Below are positions 34,696 to 45,638 of a stretch of 64,000 nt of DNA, in pieces. Source of the stretch: Kineobactrum sediminis (lineage in GTDB: Bacteria; Pseudomonadota; Gammaproteobacteria; Pseudomonadales; Halieaceae); assembly GCF_002868715.1 (NCBI RefSeq), contig NZ_PKLZ01000011.1, forward strand, positions 89,823 through 153,822, given 5' to 3'. The notes below the pieces were generated by a model. That model saw only the letters and a program-made list of their open reading frames with translations, had not been told where the DNA came from and did no database searches. Position numbers and translations under genes: made by a program. Within the stretch, counting starts at the first letter, position 1, and the number at the start of each line of letters is the position of its first letter.

Positions 34696-36449
34696 TACAC
34701 ACCTGCCAATTGCTTCTTTCGAGTACGGTTGAACCGTAATTTACGCCGATATGGAAAAAAGTCCTCTACATATCCCTGTCGAATCCTCTCCTGCAAACCC
34801 CGCCAGAATGAGACTTCGTAGATGTCACTGTGCACCGCGTCGAATACTTTGCGCGCACGCTGGTTACCGGAGAAAAACAGCCGGAATTCCTCGGGGAAAA
34901 TATCGTTGGGGCCGACAGTGTACCAGGGCTGGCTGGCCATTTCCTCGGCCTCGTCCCGCGGTGGCGGTATCTGCCGAAAATTGCAATCCATCAACGGTAC
35001 GATTTCATCGTAATCGTAGAACACCACACGACCGTGCCTGGTCACGCCAAAATTTTTCAACAACATATCGCCGGGGAAAATATTGGCCGACGCCAGCTGC
35101 TTGATAGCATTACCGTACTCGTCCATTACCGCTGCAACCTGCTGGTCCGTGGCATCCTGCAGATACAGGTTAAGGGGCGTCATACGCCGTTCCACGTAGA
35201 CGTGCTTGATAACCAGGGCCTTGCCGTGCTCCTCAATCAGCGACGGCGCGACCTTGTGCAATTCCGCTATCAATTCCTCAGAAAACCGCTCCCTGGCAAA
35301 GGCGAGGTTGGTAAATTCCTGGGTGTCGGCCATACGACCGGCCCGGTCCCAGCGCTTTACCAGTCGGTATTTCTCTTTCACCTGCTCCCTGGTCATCTCC
35401 TTGGGCGGCGTGAACTTGTCTTTGATGATCTTGAAAACGAAGTCATAGGAGGGCATGGTGAACACGCTCATGACCATACCCTTGATGCCCGGGGCAATAA
35501 TGAACTGGTCTGTGGTGTTGGTCATATGCCGGTGGGCGCAGCGGTAATAATAGGTTTTACCGTGCTTGTTGTAGCCCATCGAGCTGTAGATCTCGGAAAT
35601 CGGCTTGGCTGGCATCAACTGTTGCAGGAACAGCACATACTGGGATGGAATGCTGGCGTCGACCATGAAGTAGGCACGGGTAAAACTGAATACCACACTA
35701 ACCTTATCGGCGCCAAAGAGGATGGTGTCAACGTACACCTCACCGTTTTCGGTATGTAGAATCGGCAACACGAAGGGCATGGAATCAGGGCCGGAGACAA
35801 TTCTGCCGACGATATAAGCTCCCTTGTTACGGAAAAAGTGGTGTTCCAGGGCCTGAAACTCCATGCCTTCTCGCCTCATATTGAAACGGGGCGCCAGATA
35901 GCTACCAATAACTTCAATGATATTGGCGATATCCCGGTCAACATCCTCATAAGGCAGGTTAAAACGGTAGTCTTCAAGCAGCTTGCGCAACGGTGTCTGT
36001 AAGTCACCGTCAAGCGGATACACGCGATACACTTTGCTTACGTCAGGTGCCGGCATATCACCTTGTGGCGAGAATACAAACGCGTATTCATCGCGAATCT
36101 TGCGATGCTTGAACACAGCGCAGTAAACCGAGTTAAAGAATGTTTCGGCTATCTCGAAGTTATTGTGACCCCTGATAAGATCCGCATAAATCTCCCGGGC
36201 ACCACACCAGAAATGATAGTCGTGCAGCTGGCTGCCCGCGATCAATTCAACGTACTGTAAAACGCGTGTAGTCGCCGCTTTATACAGGTCAATGCGCTGA
36301 ATAGCGGCTTCGTGCATACCCAGCCAGTCCTGGGATTCAAACCGCGAACGGGCAGCCAGGGTAATATTCTGGAATTCGGCAAAGTACGACTCAAAACCGT
36401 TGAGGATGGTGCGCGCAAAACGTTCCTGCTGTTCTTTACTCATCGCCAT
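34695..36449 (-). CDS. aceK: Isocitrate dehydrogenase kinase/phosphatase
   Basis: This 584-residue protein, close to E. coli AceK (578), reversibly phosphorylates isocitrate dehydrogenase and so directs carbon into the glyoxylate bypass. Typical blocks are ILNGFESYFAEFQNITLAARSRFE, YHFWCGAREIYADLIRGHNNFEIAETFFNSVYCAVF, the kinase-like GIKGMVMSVFTMPSYDFVFKIIKDKF (ATP-binding region), and FPGDMLLKNFGVTRHGRVVFYDYDEI with the catalytic metal-binding residues. The start is ATG 36449 (or 36443 two codons later), because the upstream frame runs into the SDR gene. It is not next to aceA or aceB here and sits in a fatty-acid-type gene block, consistent with growth on acetyl-CoA substrates. Confidence 0.96.
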   Translation of the reverse strand: MAMSKEQQERFARTILNGFESYFAEFQNITLAARSRFESQDWLGMHEAAIQRIDLYKAATTRVLQYVELIAGSQLHDYHFWCGAREIYADLIRGHNNFEIAETFFNSVYCAVFKHRKIRDEYAFVFSPQGDMPAPDVSKVYRVYPLDGDLQTPLRKLLEDYRFNLPYEDVDRDIANIIEVIGSYLAPRFNMRREGMEFQALEHHFFRNKGAYIVGRIVSGPDSMPFVLPILHTENGEVYVDTILFGADKVSVVFSFTRAYFMVDASIPSQYVLFLQQLMPAKPISEIYSSMGYNKHGKTYYYRCAHRHMTNTTDQFIIAPGIKGMVMSVFTMPSYDFVFKIIKDKFTPPKEMTREQVKEKYRLVKRWDRAGRMADTQEFTNLAFARERFSEELIAELHKVAPSLIEEHGKALVIKHVYVERRMTPLNLYLQDATDQQVAAVMDEYGNAIKQLASANIFPGDMLLKNFGVTRHGRVVFYDYDEIVPLMDCNFRQIPPPRDEAEEMASQPWYTVGPNDIFPEEFRLFFSGNQRARKVFDAVHSDIYEVSFWRGLQERIRQGYVEDFFPYRRKLRFNRTRKKQLAGV

Positions 36450-36462
36450 TGATTCACGCAAT

Positions 36463-37254
36463 TCACAAGTCGGGATTACCGAACCGACGCCGCAGCTTGC
36501 GCATACCGCCGAGCCAGCGATCATAATCCGCCGCTTTGTGCGCGCGATACTGCGCAACTTCGGCATGCGGCAAAATCAGGAAGCGCTCATCCGCCAGTCC
36601 GGTTATCACCGCATCGGCCACCTGTTCCGCCGTAAGTATGCCGTCAACTCCGGCCGAACCACCGCTTTCAACACTGCCGATCATGCGTGTTGCCACGGCC
36701 TGGGGACACAGCGCGGATACCTTTATTCCGTCGTCACCGTGAGTGATGGACAGTGCCTCGGCAAAGCCGAGTGCCGCATGCTTGGTGGTAGAATAGGCTG
36801 CGTCACCAATCTGGTTGAGCAGACCCGCCGCCGATACCGTATTCAGGAAATAGCCCTCACCTCTCTCCAGCATACCCGGCAGGCAAGCCCGGACCGCAAA
36901 TACATGCGCCATGACATGAATTTCCCACATGGCCTGCCAGGTTTCGTTAGACGCCGAGGTTACCCACCAGGGTTCGCCGTCTCCGGCAATGATCCCGGCG
37001 TTGCTGCAAAACAGGTCAATACGGCCATAGCGGTCTTCAACGGCATCAACCATGGCCTTGATCGCCGCTTCGTCGCGTACATCTACCGCAAAAGCATCCC
37101 CCGCAACGGTATCGGCTACCGCCTGGGCGCTGTCCTCTTCACGATCTGCCACAATGATTTTCTGTGCACCTTCGCGGTGAAACCGCTCGCACAGAGCCTT
37201 GCCAATGCCATTGCCACCGCCGGTGACAATGACGATTTTTCCGGATACCACCAT
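36463..37254 (-). CDS. Short-chain dehydrogenase/reductase (SDR)
   Basis: This 263-residue classical SDR has the NAD(P)-binding glycine motif TGGGNGIGKAL, the NAG segment in CSNAGIIAG, and the catalytic YSTTKHAALGFAEALS with Tyr and Lys (YxxxK). SALCPQAVATRMIGS follows. The substrate is unknown. Its start codon overlaps the stop of the LLM oxidoreductase gene by one base (TAATG), and it is downstream of two acyl-CoA dehydrogenase genes, so it may act on an acyl-CoA-derived or alicyclic/terpenoid alcohol. That role is inference. Confidence 0.9.
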   Translation of the reverse strand: MVVSGKIVIVTGGGNGIGKALCERFHREGAQKIIVADREEDSAQAVADTVAGDAFAVDVRDEAAIKAMVDAVEDRYGRIDLFCSNAGIIAGDGEPWWVTSASNETWQAMWEIHVMAHVFAVRACLPGMLERGEGYFLNTVSAAGLLNQIGDAAYSTTKHAALGFAEALSITHGDDGIKVSALCPQAVATRMIGSVESGGSAGVDGILTAEQVADAVITGLADERFLILPHAEVAQYRAHKAADYDRWLGGMRKLRRRFGNPDL

Positions 37255-38294
37255 TACAGCAGTTCCTCGGCAAACAACTCAAGCACCTCCGGGTCGTGCA
37301 CACCCAACAGCATGGTGCCCACCTCGCCGCGCTGGCCCGCTGCTTTCCAGCTGGACAACTGTTCCACAATGCGGCCCCTGGGACCCACCAGCGCCACCTC
37401 ATCCAGTAACTGGTTGGGCACCAGTGCTTCGGCTTCGGCCTTTTTGCCGGAGAGATACAGGTCCTGGATACGGTCCGCCACTTCACCGTAACCTGCGCGA
37501 GTAGCGTAATCGTTGTAGAAGTTCTTGCCCTTGGCGCCCATGCCGCCTATGTACAGTGCCAACCAGGGACGCAAGGAATCGTAAGCCGCATCAAGGTCGT
37601 CGTTCATCGCCACTGACACAAAGGGCGCGACATCAAAATTCGCCAGGCTTTTGCCACCACCTGCCTTGTCAAAGCCGGCCTGGAGGTGATCTCCCAGAAT
37701 GCTGAATTTGTTCGGGTCCATCCAGACCGGGAACACTCCATCGGCCACTTCTCCTGCGCAGCGTAAACCCGCAGGGGTAATGGATGCAGTGTAGATCGGG
37801 ATATTCGGGTTACCTTCCAGAATGGATTTTAAAGGCTTGCCAAGGCCAGTAGTGCCAGGCCCCTTGTTGGGCAGCTGGTACTCAACACCATCAAACTCTA
37901 CCGGTCCTTCCCGGGCCATGATTTTGCGCATGATCTGGATGTATTCCCGGGTGCGGGTTACCGGCTTGCCGTAAGGCACCCCGTGCCAGCCCTCAACCAC
38001 TTGCGGACCGGAAGCCCCCAGGCCGGTAATAAAGCGCCCTCCGGACAGCTGATCCAGGGACATGGCGGTCATTGCGCACATGGCAGGGGTGCGGGCCGGC
38101 ATCTGCATGATCGCCGTGCCCACCCTGATCTTCTTGGTCTGTGCCAGCACCCAGCTGGCAGCGGTTACGGCATCATTACCATAGGCCTCTGCAGTCCACA
38201 CCGAGTCATACCCCATGGACTCGGCCCGCTGGATAAGCTCCATGGGTATGTGAATGTGCTTGCCCGAGTAGCCCAGCAAAATTCCGAGTTTCAT
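37254..38294 (-). CDS. LLM class flavin-dependent oxidoreductase (F420-type subgroup)
   Basis: This 346-residue luciferase-like TIM-barrel oxidoreductase begins MKLGILLGYSGKHIHIPMELIQRAESMGYDSVWTAEAYGNDAVT, followed by IRVGTAIMQMPARTPAMCAMTAMSLDQLSGGRFITGLGASGPQVVEGWHGVPYGKP. These blocks are typical of the F420-dependent-like LLM group often found in mycobacteria and marine gammaproteobacteria. Whether it uses FMN or F420 cannot be told, and no F420 synthesis genes are seen here. GGAG 6 nt upstream favours ATG 38294 over the ATG at 38306. It is in an operon with the SDR and probably the acyl-CoA dehydrogenases. Confidence 0.88.
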   Translation of the reverse strand: MKLGILLGYSGKHIHIPMELIQRAESMGYDSVWTAEAYGNDAVTAASWVLAQTKKIRVGTAIMQMPARTPAMCAMTAMSLDQLSGGRFITGLGASGPQVVEGWHGVPYGKPVTRTREYIQIMRKIMAREGPVEFDGVEYQLPNKGPGTTGLGKPLKSILEGNPNIPIYTASITPAGLRCAGEVADGVFPVWMDPNKFSILGDHLQAGFDKAGGGKSLANFDVAPFVSVAMNDDLDAAYDSLRPWLALYIGGMGAKGKNFYNDYATRAGYGEVADRIQDLYLSGKKAEAEALVPNQLLDEVALVGPRGRIVEQLSSWKAAGQRGEVGTMLLGVHDPEVLELFAEELL

Positions 38295-38344
38295 AACATG
38301 CTCCATGGGCCAGTTTGCAAGGCCCGGTTATCTGGAAAATTCCG

Positions 38345-39484
38345 TTAACCAGCGTACCGCAACTGATTGAATTGTGCTTGATGATAATCGCCATCACCAA
38401 ATGTCGTATTGATCATCATCAGGCGTTTTGCGTAATGGCCGATATCAAGCTCGTCAGTAATACCCATACCACCATGCAGCTGAATGGCCTCGCCGAATAT
38501 CAACCTGCCGGAACGGTCGACCATGACTTTGAGCGCATGGATGCAGGCGGCAATATCATCGCCCTGACCATCCAGCTCACATACTGCACGATAGAGCAGC
38601 GACTTGGTTTGTTCGTAGGCCATGAAGGTATCGACCATGCGGTGCTGAAGCGCCTGAAAGCTGCCGATGGCAACGCCAAACTGTTTGCGGGTTTTGGTGT
38701 ACTCCAGTGTTTTGGCGTTGAGCTGGCCCATGATCCCCAGCGCTTCTGCGGCAAGCGCGATAGTGGCGATGGTCACCACACCGTTAATCAGGGTGTAGCC
38801 GCCATTTTCCGCACCGATGACACTTTCTGCGGGTACTTCAACATTATTGAACACGATATTGGATACGACCTGGCCGTCCATAAGACGATAACTGACCCTT
38901 TCAACACCCGCCGCGTCGGTCGGCACCAATAACAGGGTAATACCGTCCGTTGCGCTCTGCTCCCCGGAGGTCCGGGCGGATACGATCACGTAATCGGCGT
39001 TGGCGCCATTGAACACCACCACTTTTTCGCCATTGATCTGATAGCCGTCGCCCTGCGCTTTTGCGGTCGTGGTAATGTCCGCGAGCTCGTGACGGCTCTG
39101 CCGCTCCAGGTAGGCGAATGCGCCCTGGCAACTGCCCTCAATGATACGTGGAATAAGCTCAGCCTGCTGGGCGGCACTGCCGCCGCGCTCCAGAAGACCA
39201 CCAAACAACACAACAGTAGCCAGGTAGGGCTCGAGCACGATGCCCTTGCCCAGCTCTTCCATCACCAGCATGATGTCTACCGGGCTGCCACCAAAACCAC
39301 CATGTTCTTCGGCAAAAGGCACAGATAACCAACCCAGTTCGGCAAAGGTCTGCCAATGCTCGTGGCTCATGCCTTCGGGCGATGCGGCGATCGAGCGCCG
39401 GGTGTCAAAATCATAACTGTCCTGGATGTAGCGGGCGACGCTATCCCGGAGCATTCCCTGTTCTTCAGTAAAATCAAAGTTCAT
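38345..39484 (-). CDS. Acyl-CoA dehydrogenase (short form, second subunit type)
   Basis: This 379-residue member of the acyl-CoA dehydrogenase family starts MNFDFTEEQGMLRDSVARYIQDSYDFDTRR. The expected FAD and substrate blocks are GWLSVPFAEEHGGFG, GAFAYLE, YQINGEKVVVFNGANADYVIVSART and IQLHGGMGITDELDIGHYAKRLMM. In its usual catalytic region no clear active-site Glu is identified. It lies 24 bp downstream of another acyl-CoA dehydrogenase gene. Such pairs often form heteromeric enzymes for branched, ring or steroid side-chain substrates, which is an inference here. Confidence 0.9.
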   Translation of the reverse strand: MNFDFTEEQGMLRDSVARYIQDSYDFDTRRSIAASPEGMSHEHWQTFAELGWLSVPFAEEHGGFGGSPVDIMLVMEELGKGIVLEPYLATVVLFGGLLERGGSAAQQAELIPRIIEGSCQGAFAYLERQSRHELADITTTAKAQGDGYQINGEKVVVFNGANADYVIVSARTSGEQSATDGITLLLVPTDAAGVERVSYRLMDGQVVSNIVFNNVEVPAESVIGAENGGYTLINGVVTIATIALAAEALGIMGQLNAKTLEYTKTRKQFGVAIGSFQALQHRMVDTFMAYEQTKSLLYRAVCELDGQGDDIAACIHALKVMVDRSGRLIFGEAIQLHGGMGITDELDIGHYAKRLMMINTTFGDGDYHQAQFNQLRYAG

Positions 39485-39508
39485 TGCGACTACCTCGTCA
39501 ATTCGGAA

Positions 39509-40687
39509 TTACAGGCCCAGTACTGCCTTGGCGATAATGTTTTTCTGTACTTCATTGGAACCACCATAAATTGTGGATGCCCTGCCGTACATGTAGGTCT
39601 GGCGTGCTTGAGAGCCGAACTCGTGACCCAGTTGCTCTGCGCTCAGCTCATTCGGCAGCACACCCTGGTAGTAGGCGGCCAAATCCATACGCAGCTCCTG
39701 TACGGCCTGCTGCATTTCCGTGCCCTTGATCTTCAGCAGGGACGATTCCGCACCCGGCGCACCCCCGGAAGCCACTGAGGCAAGCACTCGCAATTCGGTA
39801 AACTCCAGCGCCATCAGTTCAATTTCGATATCCGATAGACGCTTCTGGAACAGGGGGTCGCTCAACAGCGACTTGCCACCATTCACTTCCCGGGCGGCAA
39901 AACTACGGATTTCTGTCAGGCTGCGCTTGCTGTCGGGCACACCAGCAATGGCGGTACGCTCATGGGCCAACAGCGCCTTGGCATAGGTCCAGCCCTTGTC
40001 CTGCTCGCCGATCAGGTTGGCTACCGGCACCCGCACGTCGTTGAACTCAACTTCGTTCAGGCTGTGGTGATTGTCGATCGATACGATGGGATTAACCTTG
40101 ATGCCGGGCGAGTGCATGTCGATCAGCAAAAAACTGATGCCGTCCTGCTTCTTGCCTTCGCTGTTGGTGCGCACCAGACAGAAGATCCAGTCGGCGTACT
40201 GGGCATAGCTGGTCCAGATCTTGGCCCCGCTTACTACGTACTCGTCACCCTCACGTACTGCCCTGGTTTTGAGAGACGCGAGATCGGAGCCTGCGCCTGT
40301 TTCGGAGTACCCCTGGCACCACCAGTCGTCACTACTGAGTATCCGGGGCAAGAAGCGCTCTTTTTGTTCCTCGGTTCCAAAGCTGTAAATAACCGGGCCC
40401 ACCATGTTGAGGCCAAAAGGAATAACGTCCCGGACACCCGCCGCGCTGCGCTCGGTTTCATAGATGAATTTCTGCGTGGCGTTCCAGCCGGTCCCACCGT
40501 ATTCTTTCGGCCAGCCCGGTGCGATCCAGCCCTTCTTGTACAGACGCTTCTGCCACTCAATAACGGCGTCCTTGAAAGTCGTCAGGTCCTTGAATCGGCT
40601 CTGCAGTTCCTCGTCGTACGCCTCATCAAAAAATGCGCGAACTTCCTCACGAAACGCGAGATCTTCCGGAGCAAACTTAGTATCCAC
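39509..40687 (-). CDS. Acyl-CoA dehydrogenase
   Basis: This 392-residue acyl-CoA dehydrogenase has GWIAPGWPKEYGGTGWNATQKFIYETERSAAG near the N-terminus, the FAD-binding CQGYSETGAGSDLASLKTRAVREGDEYVVSGAKIWTSYAQYADWIFCLVRT, and a C-terminal YGGSNEVQKNIIAKAVLGL. The TIYGGSNEVQKN motif is typical of the FadE-type proteins used with bulky acyl-CoA substrates. It is first of the two dehydrogenase genes, and both are followed by the LLM and SDR genes in the same direction. Its substrate is unknown. Confidence 0.92.
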   Translation of the reverse strand: MDTKFAPEDLAFREEVRAFFDEAYDEELQSRFKDLTTFKDAVIEWQKRLYKKGWIAPGWPKEYGGTGWNATQKFIYETERSAAGVRDVIPFGLNMVGPVIYSFGTEEQKERFLPRILSSDDWWCQGYSETGAGSDLASLKTRAVREGDEYVVSGAKIWTSYAQYADWIFCLVRTNSEGKKQDGISFLLIDMHSPGIKVNPIVSIDNHHSLNEVEFNDVRVPVANLIGEQDKGWTYAKALLAHERTAIAGVPDSKRSLTEIRSFAAREVNGGKSLLSDPLFQKRLSDIEIELMALEFTELRVLASVASGGAPGAESSLLKIKGTEMQQAVQELRMDLAAYYQGVLPNELSAEQLGHEFGSQARQTYMYGRASTIYGGSNEVQKNIIAKAVLGL

Positions 40688-40738
40688 GATAATACCTCTT
40701 CAGCTGTGGGTTACGGGGCCATGGGCCCAATGTTGACG

Positions 40739-42502
40739 TTAATCCTGTTTAAACAATGCCAGAAAACGCAGCACTTTACCGGTATCGGCAAGCCCTCCGG
40801 CTACCTGTACCGTGCCATCTGCCAGCGCCAGCGGAAAGCCCCGCTGACCACTTACCAGCTCCAGCCAATCCGCCGCATTCACGGTGACAACCAGGCCATC
40901 ATCTTGCCAGCCTGTCGGCAATCGGCGACTCGCGGCGACCTGATTACGCACATGAATCTCATAATTCGCATCCTGGTCGGGGAAAACAAAAACCACCCGC
41001 TGATCCACCCCGGCACTACGCGCCGGGTCCAGGTTGACGGCCATGGTCTTGATGATTCCCTCTACCGGAAATACTTTCGCGAACTCGACGCGCTCATCGC
41101 TCAGTGGAGCGGGCGCCACGGCAATCCGCCCCTCCAGTTCCAGCGCATCCGTCAGGTACCAGTTACGGGCATTGGGATTTGCTGTGTCACTGGCAAGAGT
41201 ACGCAATGCGGCTGCTTTCAGTTCAGTTGCGGCAGGAAGCGGCCCGGAGCCGGCGGCCAGCGCCAGGTCTGCCAATTCGGCGGCCCACTGCGGGTCTGTG
41301 GCCAATACTGTTGCGGCCTCGCTGACAACGTTGTCTATGCCGCCGGCGAGTTCAACCAGGCGACGGGCGCGCTCGGCTGTCGGTGTAGGAAACAGGGTGC
41401 TGCTATTACCGTCGTACCAGCCGAGATAACCGCTATAAATTGAACGCACGGACCAGGCCACCGTGCCGTAAAAGGGTTGTAACCAGGGATGCGCGGCGAG
41501 TGACGGCGGCAGCTGTATGGTGTCCGCCAGGGTCAATGCATCGTGACCGAGATTCATCCCACGCACAGTCTGGTCGTGCACAAACTGAATCGCGTCACTG
41601 TAGGCGAGCAGGAGATCGTCTATTGCCTCCGCACCGGATAAAGGCCGGGTATGGCTCGGAATCAGGTGTTCCGCGCCCAGTTCACGCATATCGCGTACGG
41701 TCCGCGACCACTGCATGACATCCCGGTAACGAGTACCGCGAATCGTATAGAGGTTGGGAAAGGCTTTGTAGATATTATCTCCCGGCAATAGCACCCGCTC
41801 TTCGGGCAGCCATACCAGGAGCTGGTCGTCGGTCTCACCGGGCGCGTGTATGAGCTCCAGCCTGCGACCCTCGATAGTCACCTCCAGCTTGTCGCTGAAC
41901 GTGTGGGTTGGTCGCAACAGCCCATAGATGCCCGAATCGTCTCTCGGCGTGTGCGCCAGAAACGGGCCAATGCCGTCGTTTACAACGGCTTCACCACCGG
42001 CTGCCAGGTAATTGCCAAACATGTGGTGGGACCGGGATTCAATCACCGGCGATAACACCGCGATGATCCTCTCGATGTGCGACCAGGTGGTGTCATGAGC
42101 ATAGACCGGCACCGTGCGGCCATCGGTAAAAGCTGCGGCACCAAAAATATGATCCGTGTGATTATGCGTATAGATGATGGCCGCTACCGGCTTGTCGGTA
42201 ATCTGGTCAAAAGCACGGCGAACCTCTTGTGCCGTCGCCAGGGACTCCGTCGTGTCGACAATAATGTTGCCACCGTCCCCCTCAATTAAAATCACGTTGG
42301 CCAGCGCGTATCCAATCGCAACATGAACGCCCGGCACGACCTCAATAATATCCCGCCGGAACTCCTGCGAATGGGCTTCCAGGGCAGCGCTGCCGGGTTC
42401 CGGATTCCGCTGTGGTGCCGGCGTTCCGGAATCGCCACAACCTGCGGCGATCAGTGCGCATGCACTGAGCAAGATACCCGCAAGTTGTTTAAGTGTTTCC
42501 AT
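40739..42502 (-). CDS. Alkylsulfatase-like MBL-fold lipoprotein
   Basis: This 587-residue protein starts METLKQLAGILLSACALIAAGC with a lipobox (Cys about 22), so it is probably a lipoprotein. The metallo-beta-lactamase metal motif is YTHNHTDHIFGAAAF (HxHxDH), with later His ligands in LIHAPGETDDQLLVWLPEERVLLPGDNIYKAFPNLY. A helical alkylsulfatase-type dimerisation domain (about 350-460) and a C-terminal SCP2-like domain follow, as in SdsA1-type alkyl sulfatases. It may cleave alkyl sulfate esters in the periplasm and supply alcohols to the neighbouring oxidation genes. It precedes the acyl-CoA dehydrogenase genes on the same strand, with 51 bp between. Confidence 0.87.
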   Translation of the reverse strand: METLKQLAGILLSACALIAAGCGDSGTPAPQRNPEPGSAALEAHSQEFRRDIIEVVPGVHVAIGYALANVILIEGDGGNIIVDTTESLATAQEVRRAFDQITDKPVAAIIYTHNHTDHIFGAAAFTDGRTVPVYAHDTTWSHIERIIAVLSPVIESRSHHMFGNYLAAGGEAVVNDGIGPFLAHTPRDDSGIYGLLRPTHTFSDKLEVTIEGRRLELIHAPGETDDQLLVWLPEERVLLPGDNIYKAFPNLYTIRGTRYRDVMQWSRTVRDMRELGAEHLIPSHTRPLSGAEAIDDLLLAYSDAIQFVHDQTVRGMNLGHDALTLADTIQLPPSLAAHPWLQPFYGTVAWSVRSIYSGYLGWYDGNSSTLFPTPTAERARRLVELAGGIDNVVSEAATVLATDPQWAAELADLALAAGSGPLPAATELKAAALRTLASDTANPNARNWYLTDALELEGRIAVAPAPLSDERVEFAKVFPVEGIIKTMAVNLDPARSAGVDQRVVFVFPDQDANYEIHVRNQVAASRRLPTGWQDDGLVVTVNAADWLELVSGQRGFPLALADGTVQVAGGLADTGKVLRFLALFKQD

Positions 42503-42582
42503 AGTCCGCCTCACTCCTACAGGTTTTGACCCGAGGGTATGTTTTTCATCACCAGGGCATGTACCATAGCGATTCCGACCAC

Positions 42583-42618
42583 GCAAAACAAGAACCCGAC
42601 GCAAATGTCGCGCCGGGT
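42583..42618 (-). terminator. Rho-independent terminator after the thioredoxin-like gene
   Basis: On the minus strand, ACCCGGCGC and GCGTCGGGT form a 9-bp stem (one G-U) around GACATTT, followed by TCTTGTTTTG. It lies 80 bp after the stop of the CnoX/YbbN-like gene and before the alkylsulfatase gene, and is the clearest intrinsic terminator I found in the window. Confidence 0.7.
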
Positions 42619-42697
42619 AACGGATGATTATCGGTGACTGACTGGGGAAACCGCGGCGCGAACCATCGCGGCAGCTAGCGAGGTCGAAAAGTCGCGA

Positions 42698-43552
42698 TCA
42701 GTACAGGAGACTGTAGAGCTTGCGTTGATATTCAGCCGCCAACGGGTCACCCTTGCCAAGACTGGCAATGGTGTTGAGGAACGTGCGCTTGGTTGCGCCG
42801 TCGGCGTGATTCACATCCTGGCGCAGCACCGTAATCAGGTGCTCCAGCGCCTCCCGGAAATAGCCCGCCTCGGTATATTGGATCGCCAACTGCGTGCGCA
42901 CATCGTGATTGTCGGGCTCGGCCTCCAGAAGCTGCTCCAGGGCCTCTATTTCAGGGGATCGCGATGCTTCACGTTTTAATTTCAGCTGTGCCACCAGTTG
43001 CTCCCAATGGGCGTCCTGGTTGGTCATCAGTACCGTACCCAACACTGTCTCGGCATCGTCAAAACGATTATTTTCAATAAGTGCATGGGCATAAGCGAGG
43101 GTAATATCATGGCGCTGGCCGGAGTCCTCGAACGCTTGCCGGAGCGGTGTCAGGGCAGCGCGGAAATCACCCTCCGCCATCAGCGCCTGACCCTGCATCA
43201 GCAACGCATCCCAGGGCTTGGGAAGATATTTCTCCAGCAACTCGCGCAGCTGAGCCTCACTCTGGGCACCCACAAGTCCATCCACTGGCTGTCCGCCCTG
43301 CACAATCATCAACGTTGGCAGGCTGCGCACACCAAACTGCTGGGTAATCGATGGCTGTGCATCGGCATTGACCCTTGCCAGCAAAAAAGCCCCGCTATAC
43401 TCATTGGCGAGTTTTTCCAGCAATGGCATCAGTGTCTTGCAGGGCTCGCACCAGTCAGCCCAGAAATCCACCAACACCGGGCGCTGGTGTGATTCTTCAA
43501 TCAACAACTGCGCCGCGTTGGTCTCGTCAATATCAACTATAAACTGGTTCAC
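42698..43552 (-). CDS. cnoX: Thioredoxin-like chaperone/co-chaperone with TPR tail (CnoX/YbbN family)
   Basis: This 284-residue protein has an N-terminal thioredoxin domain (about 1-110) with WADWCEPCKTL, so the active site is CEPC instead of the CGPC of TrxA. The C-terminal part (about 120-284) is a TPR-like helical domain. This is the CnoX/YbbN architecture, a redox-linked holdase that hands clients to DnaK and GroEL. E. coli YbbN lacks a functional active-site pair (SxxC), whereas here both cysteines are present, as in Caulobacter-type CnoX. Its position next to dapB-dnaJ-dnaK suits a chaperone role. There is no clear signal peptide. Confidence 0.88.
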   Translation of the reverse strand: MNQFIVDIDETNAAQLLIEESHQRPVLVDFWADWCEPCKTLMPLLEKLANEYSGAFLLARVNADAQPSITQQFGVRSLPTLMIVQGGQPVDGLVGAQSEAQLRELLEKYLPKPWDALLMQGQALMAEGDFRAALTPLRQAFEDSGQRHDITLAYAHALIENNRFDDAETVLGTVLMTNQDAHWEQLVAQLKLKREASRSPEIEALEQLLEAEPDNHDVRTQLAIQYTEAGYFREALEHLITVLRQDVNHADGATKRTFLNTIASLGKGDPLAAEYQRKLYSLLY

Positions 43553-43588
43553 CGGATACTCCTTTTGGTCGTATTACAGAGTGCGCTA

Positions 43589-45522
<1,934 letters not shown>

Positions 45523-45559
45523 AGCTAGCTGGCGTTAAACCGCACCCTTGCAAATGACT

Positions 45560-45618
45560 ACGCGGGCTCGTATGTCCCGCGTGGTCAAGATTGGTATCCG
45601 GGGCGGCAGACCGCCCCG
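45560..45618 (-). terminator. Two GC-rich hairpins between dnaK and dnaJ
   Basis: One hairpin pairs ACGCGGG with CCCGCGT (45560-45582). The second has a perfect 8-bp stem, CGGGGCGG with CCGCCCCG, and a 4-nt loop (45599-45618). They lie between the dnaK stop and dnaJ. No U-run follows either, so they may act as RNA-processing or partial-attenuation signals that lower dnaJ relative to dnaK. Confidence 0.45.
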
Positions 45619-45638
45619 ATTGACAGAAGCGCTACTGC

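Noticed and set aside
36450..36566. A longer aceK starting at 36566
   Set aside because: The extension lies within the SDR gene and lacks AceK similarity. AceK homology begins at about 36449.
42503..42604. An upstream extension of the alkylsulfatase-like gene to 42604
   Set aside because: The extended frame would place the lipoprotein signal internally, whereas ATG 42502 gives a normal lipobox.
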